DNA of 28,571 bases from Bremia lactucae (taxonomy: Eukaryota; Oomycota; Peronosporomycetes; Peronosporales; Peronosporaceae). Location: assembly GCF_004359215.1 (NCBI RefSeq), contig NW_027152196.1, positions 1 to 28,571 on the forward strand, in the 5' to 3' direction. The first letter of the stretch is position 1, and every line of letters begins with the position of its first letter. Both the position numbers and the translations under genes were made by a program. Of this stretch, positions 20,931 to 28,571 are shown piece after piece. The notes beneath the pieces were generated by a model that did no database searches, was not told where the DNA came from, and worked only from the letters and a program-made list of their open reading frames with translations.

Positions 20931-21716
20931 GCTTGAGCAAAGTACCTTCTAGGTCTTGCTCATCACGCATTGACCGTAGGGTCAACGCGAATGATAACAA
21001 TGTTGATTCAGTCAACATTGAAGTGGACAAACTCAGTAGTAACAAAAATGCTATTATTGACTTTGATAACGATGCCGAAATACACCGCATCGATGACAAT
21101 GATGTTAGTCAGAACAAAATGCTCTCACTAATGAGGAGAATGAAATCTTCGCAGTGCGCACCGGTCGCACTGACGATAAAAAAAACTGAGCCTGCAGGTG
21201 AATACCTGCTGGCTTTTCGTACAGGATTTCAACGCAGATGCGGTGGACTGACAGAAACGGAACTCTGACAAAAATGGAAGTGCAAACATTCTTCATTTAA
21301 TGTCAACGACCTAGTCCTACTGTCTACGGTAAACCTACCAAAAAATGTAATGACGAATGTAGGCAGTAATAAAGCGCAGGTATATCGGCCCGTTTCGTGT
21401 ACTACATCGCCAAGGCAATGCTTACACGATCGGGCTGCCTCGTAGTATGTGTACGCATCCTACGGTTTATGTTGGGCGCCTCCGCTTGTGCCATCAGAAC
21501 GAGGCTTCTTCCGATTCCGGATTACACCGGAACGGCCAAGGGCATCCGCCAAAGCCTTTTTGTCTTGGCACCGAGTCTGATTATCTTGAACCAGACGATC
21601 CACTCTTTCCTCCAAGGAAGATATCTTCTGACGAGCTGTCACCAGCTCGTTTGAAGGAACTGATGTGTCCTTTCATTCGCCAATTGACCAGTCGCAATTT
21701 GCGTACAAATTTTTAA
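20931..21716 (+). pseudogene. Integrase C-terminal part and tail of element C
   Basis: 20933-21268 is an acidic, low-complexity frame of unclear phase. The GPY/F module is seen at about 21300-21480: DLVLLSTVNLPKNV, then in changed frame HPTVYVGRLR. The last open frame (21447-21716) continues as a Pro-rich tail with EPDDPLFPPRKIS and ends at 21716. No chromodomain is seen, unlike in B. The tail overlaps the 3' end of the antisense ORF. Confidence 0.65.
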
Positions 21717-23218
21717 TTGGTCACGATAAACATTATCGACCGTCATCGCAAACTCGAGGCGACGGGATCGCTCGTGATCAATGACCTCCCGAAAATAATG
21801 GAGGGTGTGATCCAAATCACGATGTTGACTCGGGTTTGTAGAACGAGGCGAACCCGATTTTCCCTCCCCATCGACATTGACGGGTTCGAGTGGTGAAAAG
21901 CGTTTTCTTGTTGAACGCATCTCGAACCACGGTGAGGTGAGAGGAATTCGAGTTATACAAGCTGACCCGTTCGTTAACGAGGATATCCACCCTCGCGTGA
22001 TAGTTGGGAGCCTCGTTCCCAACTGATAATGGTCGTTCCGGGTCGTTCGACAGCACGACGAGACCCATCCTCCTCGACAGAGGGTCCAATCAGAAAACGA
22101 GCGCTTCGCGCGCTCATAAAAGGATTGGAGGTTCTCAATCCCTCCGTGCATCTCACAAGAGATAAGCGTCCTCTAATGAGGATCCTTAAGGGAGTGTGCC
22201 TCTTTAGGGGCATGACCTGCACCATAAAAACAGCATTGACATGAATCCCTCCGCGAGAGTCAAGGAACCCTGACTCTTTAGACAAGCGGTCCAGCTTGTA
22301 GCGTGCACCGACTACGGTCCGTTTTTATTAATCGTTCACGGAAAACACCCAGTTTGTCAAGCCAGACCTCGCGGCCGATGCGTTGCACATTCTGTACAAA
22401 TCCTACCCAAGCTTGGAACAAAGGAGTGACATCCTTCGCCTGCTTACAAGTGTACCACCGATGCCGGAATAAGGCATCGATGCAGAATTCCGTTTCATCC
22501 TCACCAGGACGAGTGGATGAGTCGAACAACCGGATATTATATCGATCGTTGGTCATACCAGACTAACAAGTTAGGTTGCTCTAGAGGGCAACAAAGGCTT
22601 TTTTTCGGGAACAAACGGCAAAGTAGTGCGGTCCCTCTCCCAATGGTTCATGTTAACGTTAACGCCAACATTACTTTCGGAGCGATTCCTAAAATCACTT
22701 CGTCCCTGGTGACGCATACTAGCACCACCAGTAGTATGCTGATCGAAGCGGCCTTGACGATTGCTTCGTTCCTGGTGAGGCATTCTGACATTAACAGAGT
22801 AATAATCCTACTGATCCTGGTGTAGTAGTGGTACGCAACTCACTCTAGGACCGGCAGGTCGCGGGTTCGATATCCGGGGCCGACAAATCCTCCAAAGTAT
22901 AATGGTAGGTGGTCTTGTCCTGTGCACCAAAAAGGTGTATATGATTAGAAATTCAAAAATTAACTAATTATCAATTGAAGGGCAAGTCCGGTGTAACACA
23001 CCGGAGTTATCATCCTGGTGACGCATGCTGACATCATCCGAGTTGTAAGTGACTGTGGAGTCATCATCAGATGACTCCCCACCAAAGAGGTCCGACGTGT
23101 CGAACAACCACGTCATCACCTCTTTGGTTGTCACGTTAGAACCCTAAAGTTTAACGGACTATGCCCCGGGTGATCCGGTGGCCTTTTCAGTAGCCACTGA
23201 GTCGGGCGATGACGCCGA
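21460..23218 (-). pseudogene. Antisense ORF (aORF) of element C, longest copy, unknown function
   Basis: On the minus strand, broken frames read in order: a Ser/acidic start region (about 23218-22985, FGGESSDDDSTVTYNSDD), Arg/Gln-rich MRHQ-type segments (22783-22571), the helical domain with QAWVGFVQNVQRIGREVWL (22556-22278), a poorly ordered middle (22285-21820), and a helical end with REVIDHERSRRLEF and the heptad-like ISSLEERVDRLVQDN (about 21835-21560), a likely coiled coil. It would be roughly 500 residues if unbroken. The helical domain aligns with the ORF of element D. The leader just upstream (AATTTTAAGGTCCA, about 23235-23219) also matches D's leader, but the start codon position reads AAG instead of ATG. 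A tRNA-like insert interrupts it near 22.8-22.98 kb. I do not recognise the protein. Confidence 0.6.
22812..22885 (+). repeat. tRNA-like A-box/B-box sequence, possible SINE head, inside the aORF
   Basis: TGGTGTAGTAGTGG (22818-22831) resembles a pol III A box, and GGTTCGATATCC (22864-22875) a B box, 46 bases apart as in a tRNA gene. The T stem does not pair well, so a working tRNA is unlikely. An AT-rich tail follows to about 22975. It interrupts the aORF. Confidence 0.4.
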
Positions 23219-23307
23219 CTTGGACCTTAAAATTATTATCATCTTATAATTTTAGCTTAATATTTCCAATATTACCAAATCAGGTAATATTGAAGCAAAA
23301 GACAACG
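23219..23307. other. AT-rich leader between aORF of C and the inverted LTR
   Basis: It aligns, read in minus, with the leader of D's aORF. It includes a short inverted repeat around ATTACC/GGTAAT (about 23270-23290). No plus-strand polypurine tract or plus LTR is evident. Confidence 0.5.
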
Positions 23308-23813
23308 TGTAACGGGGCACTTTTCGCTAGTAATGATAACAGTACTAGCCAACCTACACTGATTACAGTGAAGGCGAGGTGCCTCGAAACTTTACGTACA
23401 CGACGTAGAGAGGGACGTTTCTATAAAGCTAAGGGGATAGCTTGTAGGGTCTAGACTAAGGCTTTAGAATAGAGAAAATGTAAAAGTGTATTAATATATG
23501 AAGTTTGCTCGTTACGATCTTCTATCTATTACTGATTTTATTATATTAATAACTAATTATGGCGCCTACTTGCGCACCGCACAATCATGCTCTGTGGCGA
23601 TTGGCGGGGTTACTTTAAATTAAATTAATCTAATAATTAAACTAACGTCTTACTGCGTCAATAATACCAAATTTGGTAATATTGGAACTATTAAGTCCAA
23701 TAATTAATAAAGATAACTATTTGTACTTGTTTGATTACTTCCTTTCATAGAACCAAATATTAATTATTATTCTTTTAGGAAACAATACTTATGTAACGGG
23801 ACACCCCGTTACA
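23308..23813 (-). repeat. Complete family-C LTR, inverted
   Basis: Read in minus it starts TGTAACGGGG and ends CCCCGTTACA, giving 10-base terminal inverted repeats, and aligns along its length with LTR C (15642-16130). A polypurine tract lies at its minus-strand start, so it is the 3' LTR of a minus element whose body extends to the right. It also sits just upstream of the minus-strand aORF of C and could drive it (inference). Confidence 0.8.
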
Positions 23814-23826
23814 TCACCCCCCTCTT
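23814..23826 (-). promoter_or_regulatory. Polypurine tract of the minus element at 23.8 kb
   Basis: On the minus strand AAGAGGGGGGTGA abuts the LTR, as in element D. Confidence 0.75.
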
Positions 23827-24232
23827 AACCAGCAGTCACAATACTTATTATTGTGAAGTGACAGAGAAATTTTGTTATGCCTTTCCCTATAGTTTTTGTA
23901 TTATTGTTTTTTTAATGATTTTTTTTAATTTTAACGCATTAGTGATTTTTTTCAAAAATCAATTCGTTTGCGCATGTCGACTAATTAGTCCGTGCGCGTA
24001 GCCGTGAGGCCGCTAAGCTGGCAGCTGCACGTATCCGTGCAGCTGCTATAATGCAAATGTTTCAGTAGACGCTAATGCGTCTACTGTGGGGAATAAGTCA
24101 CCTCCTTCTCCCATTGGAGATGACTACAATATGTCACCTGCTACGCCAATTGTAAATGGCCTTTTGGTTTAGCCCAACATCCTCCCCATCTGTATATAAT
24201 AAAAACGTCATGTAATATATTTTCACTGTATG
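23827..24232 (+). pseudogene. Remnant of a minus element's PPT end with a decayed plus-strand aORF
   Basis: Between the polypurine tract and the next LTR, plus-strand pieces resemble the N-terminal part of the aORF: an Ala-rich AAKLAAARIRAAA (about 24009-24050), a stop at 24067, then DANASTVGNKSPPSPIGDDY and NMSPATP to a stop at 24170. The spacing from the LTR matches B and D. The rest of the minus element (pol, gag, 5' LTR) is absent. Confidence 0.45.
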
Positions 24233-24681
24233 TGTAACGAAGGGTATCGTTTATAGAAAATAACACTTGAAGGTTTTTAATTATTATATTATCTAACAGG
24301 TAGATAATATTTGAAGGATATTTCTTTAAATAGTAATGTTTAGAAGTCTTATCCATAAATAGATATAGGTTATTATATCTATTTATCCGCAGACTAATCA
24401 ACTGTAGATGTAAACAAAAGAGAGACAGATAAGATAAGATAAGATCTCAATTGCATGGCTTAGTATTAGTTTATAATTAAGTTAGAGTTAACAGATAGAA
24501 AGAAGAGTTACTTATTTATATTAATCCAGTTCTCATTCTCATTCTCAAGCTAGTTGCCTTAAAGAGAAGTCTTCCTTTGCACGTACTAGTGCACGTGAAA
24601 TAACGTAAGGCACCACTCGCAACTGAAGCAGTGCGAAGTGGACTTGTACTGAAGCAGTACAAGTCGTAGTGCCCCGTTACA
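24233..24681 (+). repeat. 5' LTR of element A'
   Basis: It starts TGTAACGAAG and ends CCCCGTTACA; collinear with 3151-3586 with many substitutions, and includes a CTCATTCTCATTCTCA short repeat near 24532. Candidate target-site copy GTATG precedes it; the 3' end is not in the window. Confidence 0.85.
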
Positions 24682-24683
24682 CC

Positions 24684-24695
24684 TGGTAGCACTCT
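24684..24695 (+). promoter_or_regulatory. Primer binding site of element A'
   Basis: TGGTAGCACTCT two bases after the LTR end. Confidence 0.75.
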
Positions 24696-24731
24696 TTAGT
24701 CGGTCCAAAGACCACATTTCCTTTATCTAAC

Positions 24732-25977
24732 ATGGACATGTTAGATGATAGTGGGAATACGCATCACGTTTCGCTTGAAAGCTACTCCTTTGTAAGTGAC
24801 ATAGAGAGGAGTGCGGTCGAACGAATGAGTTCGACCGTAGGATACGATGCCATCATGGCAATGCTGTCCAATTTGGACAGAGATGCCCTCCATTCAGCCA
24901 TCGCCAAGTTCATACAACATGAACTTGACGAGATGAAGTAGAAGGTAGCCTTGCTGAATCAACAAGGCTCTTAACAGGCAGAACTGTTGAGGTTACAACA
25001 GGTACAGACCCCTGTACCTGGGATGACGCAAGCGCGTCGTTCCGAAACCTTAAAGATTGACATCTCTAAGTATTGGGGAGTCGAAGAAGACTCCCTCTTG
25101 AGATAGTTTGTCGAGTTGGACGATGCCATAAGGGCACGTCACATCACCGACGAGCAATTGCAAGTCGCATTTGCTCAGTCAAATTTGGCAGGTCGTGCCA
25201 AAACTTGGGCACTAGGCCTACGTTGCGCGACCCATAGGTTTTTGGTTCGCTAGAGGCTTTTAAAGCCCGGCTCAAACAGACGTTTGAACCGCCTAGGGCT
25301 TAGATCAGAGCTCAATCAGAGCTTCTGAAACTCAAGCAAGGCAAGCGTGATATTCACGCTTACGCCCAGCACATGTGACTCTTAGCGAGTTGTATCTTGA
25401 ATAACCCAGTTCATTAACACACGTTGATTACAGTGTTCATGCAAGGTCTTACCGATAGTCCCGTAAATATCCACCTGTTCCGCTTGGAACTGGATACGCT
25501 TGAAGAAGCAATATCCGTTGCGGACCAGGAGGACTTAACTTGAGTCAGGCTCAAGCTAGTTCGTCATCATATCGTCCTCCAAGACGACACGAACTGGGAG
25601 GTCCAGAACCTATGGAACTCTCTTATGTCGAAAGCAAGAAACCTCGCTTTTCAAAAACATGCGATTGCAGAAATGCAATCGCTGTCAAAAGTTAGGACAC
25701 TACGCTCATGAGTGTAGTGCTCCACGCCCAGTACCGAGAGGTACGGAACGTACTTATGGACCGTATACCAAAAAGGGCAACGGTAGCGGGTCCGACGTTA
25801 TTGCTGAATCGCAACAGCGAGGCGGGCCACAAAAAAAGGTCGGGGTCAGTAGGGGCGCAACGCCCTACTGATCCAGCAACCTCAAGAGAATTTGCAAAAC
25901 TCTTGACTAAAGTTGCTCCAGACACACAATCATTACGTGTCTCTGAACCTGGTGATGAGGTATCCCTCATCACCTAG
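24732..25977 (+). pseudogene. gag of element A', stop-containing
   Basis: This copy has the best gag start: ATG 24732, MDMLDDSGNTHHVSLESYSF, then IERSAVERMSSTVGYDAIMAML and AIAKFIQHELDEMK, before a stop at 24939. Later stops match those of A because the sequence is the same from 25148. The zinc knuckle CNRCQKLGHYAHEC is at 25674-25715. Confidence 0.8.
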
Positions 25978-25986
25978 AAACTAAAA

Positions 25987-26661
25987 GTGACAAATGATTC
26001 GTCACTCAGAGCCCTAGTGGACTGCAGAGCGTCAAATAACTTTCTTCGTCGCCAGTCACTAGAGGGTCGTAGGCTCAAATATGTTGAGCGCGACATCCCT
26101 CCAACGAGGATGACGGTGCGTCTAGCGACCGGCGCATCGATAACAGTAATGAAACGCGTAGTGAAATTTCACTACACGCTAAAAGATTTACAGCACGATG
26201 AAGGTTTCATCTTGCTGGATTTTAACGACAAATTTGATGTCATCCTAGGTTTACCTTGGCTCGGAAAATATAAGCCAAGAATCAGCTGGCAGCATCGATC
26301 CGTAAAGATGCCTGCCACTTGTTCATCAGATGGCCGTCTGATGAACGTCTTAGAGCGTCCACAAGCGTGTGGGTGTACTACGAGTGAGTGCGATGGCCTC
26401 ACCTGTGGTACGGTCGTTAGTACAACTTCACAAGATCTCAGTGTGATTACTAATCACCCTGTGGATTCAGCTGCCGGCGGCTGTGTTAATGCACAGGCAG
26501 CGCCGAAGGTCCACCACTCGAAGAGGTCGAGTGGATTGAGACTTGAATGTACGCTTGGTGGGCGATATGTAAGGAGTATACCGGTTGCTCAGAAAGGACA
26601 ACACGATGATCCTAGATCGAGTAGAGAGTCGACCGTAGAAGACCCTACTGTGATAGCGTAA
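25987..26661 (+). pseudogene. Protease region of element A' (identical to that of A)
   Basis: Same 224-codon frame as 4891-5565, including the unusual active site VDCRAS and the ILGLPWL motif. It lies wholly inside the identical tract. Confidence 0.75.
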
Positions 26662-26924
26662 TCGCAGTCGGAAGACTTGAGGGAATAAATCCCACGTACT
26701 TGAGAAGAAATCTCCACAAATAGTAAATGCTGAAGTGACTAGAATTCAGAATCCCGAAAGTTTGGTTTCTCAGCAGCCTGTGGATAAATCCCAGGAAGGA
26801 ACCGAGACACTGAATATTTTTTGGTTAATGGTCAAGAGTAGGCGCTTAAACTCTTGATCTGTATGCGCCTCCAAAGTTAAATTCGGAGATAACTAAATTA
26901 TTAATCCTAGAGCCTACTCGGCTC

Positions 26925-27380
26925 TTGAGAGATTTGCGTAGTAATAGATACAAGCAGATCTGCGTACTCGTAACAGAGGACGAATACGTAACCGATGTTC
27001 GGTCAGCGGTAATTTTTGCAGAGAAGGAACGTGTTCTCAGCAGCTCATCGATGAACGAAAGTGTCCTCGATGTAAAGACTCGGATTGAGATATATACTGC
27101 TTATACTACTCAATTCTGGGAGTCACTTCAGACAAATCCTTTATACAAAGATTTGATTAAATTTAGGGATGTATTTTCTGAAGCATTTCGATGCGAGTTG
27201 CCTATGGATAAAGGCACTCGACATGAGATCGAGCTCAAACCGGGCCCGAAGTACTGTGTCATGAACCAGTGGCCACTGCCTCGTGAGCAAGTACTTGCGA
27301 TCGATTACTTCGTTATCGATCTATTAAAGGCCCAAAATCAGCGATCTCTGAGCTCCCAACTTGCAGCTCGTTCGAGGTGA
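26925..27380 (+). pseudogene. RT N-terminal fragment of element A'
   Basis: Same frame and same end point as 5829-6284, with the YCVMNQWPLPREQV motif; palm absent. Confidence 0.8.
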
Positions 27381-27850
27381 AAGAGGTTGAACAAACTTCA
27401 GTACCCATTTTTGGCCTTCCTACCAACTTGCCCCGGCGACCGCTCCTGCTGTTTCTTGCATAACCCGATCGAGTAAAAGTCTGTGCAGATTCTTAGTGGG
27501 TACCATTCTCCGAGTAGCGGCGTGGCGGTAGCGGTCAAACGATCTAGCTGTTATTTTACGAGGCGTACAATTGCCTGTGTTGCAAGGGTGACCCACTTGC
27601 TAACCCACGAGAAACCCATGCCTGCCATGCCGCCAAATACACTTCCGCCCGCCGTGTCAGCCATTAAATGGCGTGCTTGGCTTGCTGCGTCTTTATAGCC
27701 ACTTTAACCGATACGAGGCCCAGGCCCCTGCCTGCTTTGGTTAACTAGCAACGCCAAGTTTAACTTGTGACGGCAAACTGTAGAGTCTGTGGCTAGACCG
27801 ATTCTAACGTGCACGGATCGTGGGCTAATGTCGAGCAATGGGTTTCAGTG
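27381..27850. other. Second copy of the unassigned ~470-base insert
   Basis: Identical by eye to 6285-6754, including the small minus-strand frame (27551-27664). No recognised function. Confidence 0.4.
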
Positions 27851-28354
27851 TGTAACGGGCTAGAGTTGCCCTAATGTTACACAGTCCCCATTAAGTACAT
27901 TTGGTACTTAAGGGGATGGACAATTACTAAATAATAGTAATTAGACCCAACACTCGGGTGTGGTGCACATTTGTGACCAACCCTTGTGGATGTGATGCAC
28001 ATAAGTGCATTCACATTAGGAAAGATGACGCCCAAAGATACGCTCGCAATACATATTAAATGATATCTATAGAGATATCATTTTAATTGGTAAAAATAGG
28101 TATTTGTGTTTAATTCTATTAAATATAAATCAGTCTAAAAATTACTACCTACTTGGGAAGTGCGCACGTGGAGACGGATTACCGCTCCCGTGACGTCACT
28201 TCACCAGAGTTCTTAGTGTGTTGGGTGAGGTCACTTGCGCGCCCACCACAACTACCTCACTGCACGCCAGAGAAGCAGGTGCAAACCGCTTCCTCGCTGT
28301 GCTAGGGTGTGTGCTTAAGTAGAGCGTGGCCGCATTACGACGTGCCCGCCTACA
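27851..28354 (+). repeat. 5' LTR of element B'
   Basis: It starts TGTAACGGGC and ends CGCCTACA; PBS TGGTAGCACTTG follows at 28357. First 180 bases identical to LTR B, the rest diverged and closer in places to the 3' LTR of B (for example ATACGCTCGCAATACATATTA near 28038). Confidence 0.85.
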
Positions 28355-28479
28355 CTTGGTAGCACTTGAAATCCTTCCCACGACCCGCATCTCTGCGTGT
28401 GTACGTGAGGATGAGCCTCAACATTGATTGGGCTCATTTTCCCCACCTCTCCGAACATCATCGGGAGGTGGCAGGGCTA

Positions 28480-28571
28480 ATGGCGCAGGGACTTGGTGAA
28501 CAAGCCCTGGCCAGGCTCCTGGGTAGTCCTCCTGAGCAACATGTTGCTCAGTTGGAGCAGTTTGAGGCATT
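28480..28571 (+). CDS. gag start of element B' (runs off the right edge)
   Basis: ATG 28480 opens MAQGLGEQALARLLG and continues SPPEQHVAQLEQF to the edge without a stop. It agrees with the first codons of B's gag at 7406 apart from a few changes, which supports that start. Too short to judge whether the gene is intact. Confidence 0.7.
   Translation, partial: MAQGLGEQALARLLGSPPEQHVAQLEQFEA

Larger units (their letters stand above)
15642..23307 (+). mobile_element. Element C: Ty3/gypsy retrotransposon with 5' LTR, full pol order and an antisense ORF; no 3' LTR in its orientation
   Basis: 5' LTR, PBS, gag, protease, RT, RNase H, integrase and its C-terminal tail follow to about 21716, then the antisense ORF to about 23218 and an AT-rich leader. 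At 23308 comes an LTR of the same family but inverted, so the right boundary of C is not defined. All coding regions are interrupted. The element is a distant relative of A (shared protease, RT and linker motifs). Confidence 0.75.
24233..27380 (+). mobile_element. Element A': family-A gypsy element, 3'-truncated at the same point as A
   Basis: LTR, PBS, gag, protease and RT stub in the same order and with the same truncation point as element A. Up to 25147 it is a diverged relative (10 differences in the 69 bases equivalent to 3832-3900); from 25148 on it is identical by eye. Confidence 0.85.
25148..28030 (+). repeat. Right copy of the 2,883-base identical direct repeat
   Basis: Counterpart of 4052-6934. 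The right edge lies inside LTR B' where this copy lacks about 30 bases (GCTAGCGTCATCCG... in the left copy) and then continues as a diverged LTR. Confidence 0.85.

Noticed and set aside
22812..22885. Functional tRNA gene
   Set aside because: A and B boxes are present but the T stem and acceptor do not pair well; kept only as a tRNA-like repeat.
23209..23454. 81-codon plus-strand frame
   Set aside because: It runs across the leader into the inverted LTR and has no coding signature.

Overview
The window looks like repeat-rich nuclear DNA of a stramenopile, most likely a plant-associated oomycete (inference from one tyrosine-kinase-like receptor kinase, lack of visible introns in it, and the type of Ty3/gypsy elements). 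Only one host gene can be supported: the 5' part of a transmembrane TKL kinase on the minus strand (1-1850, running off the left edge), broken by a frameshift in an A-run.

From about 3009 to the right edge, nearly everything is a nest of Ty3/gypsy LTR retrotransposons with many stops and frameshifts. I recognise three LTR families, all starting TGTAAC and mostly ending GTTACA, with a primer binding site starting TGGTAGCAC two bases after the LTR. Family A: 3151-6284 (3'-truncated), its relative A' at 24233-27380, a minus LTR piece at 13729-13923 and a truncated LTR at 3009-3150. Family B: an LTR-to-LTR chromodomain element at 6755-13728, and the start of a second one, B', at 27851-28571. Family C: an element from 15642 rightwards with gag, protease, RT, RNase H and integrase, plus minus-strand LTR pieces at 15332-15641 and 23308-23813. 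A small minus-oriented element D (13729-15641) lies between B and C.

Three things stand out. (1) Beside the polypurine-tract end of B, C, D and a remnant at 23.8-24.2 kb lies a reading frame on the strand opposite to the retroelement. The copies resemble each other (DPSLxVDY motif; QAW...IGREdWL motif), so this is a shared antisense ORF family I cannot name. (2) The element interiors are packed with short inverted repeats (6-12 bp arms, tiny loops). At homologous places in families A and C the arms have changed together so that pairing is kept. (3) A 2,883-base tract (4052-6934 and 25148-28030) looks identical by eye, with the same disabling lesions, although the flanks on both sides are homologous but clearly diverged. 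This fits gene conversion or an assembly effect.

No CRISPR array, rRNA gene or convincing functional tRNA gene was seen; one tRNA-like A/B-box sequence lies at 22.8 kb.
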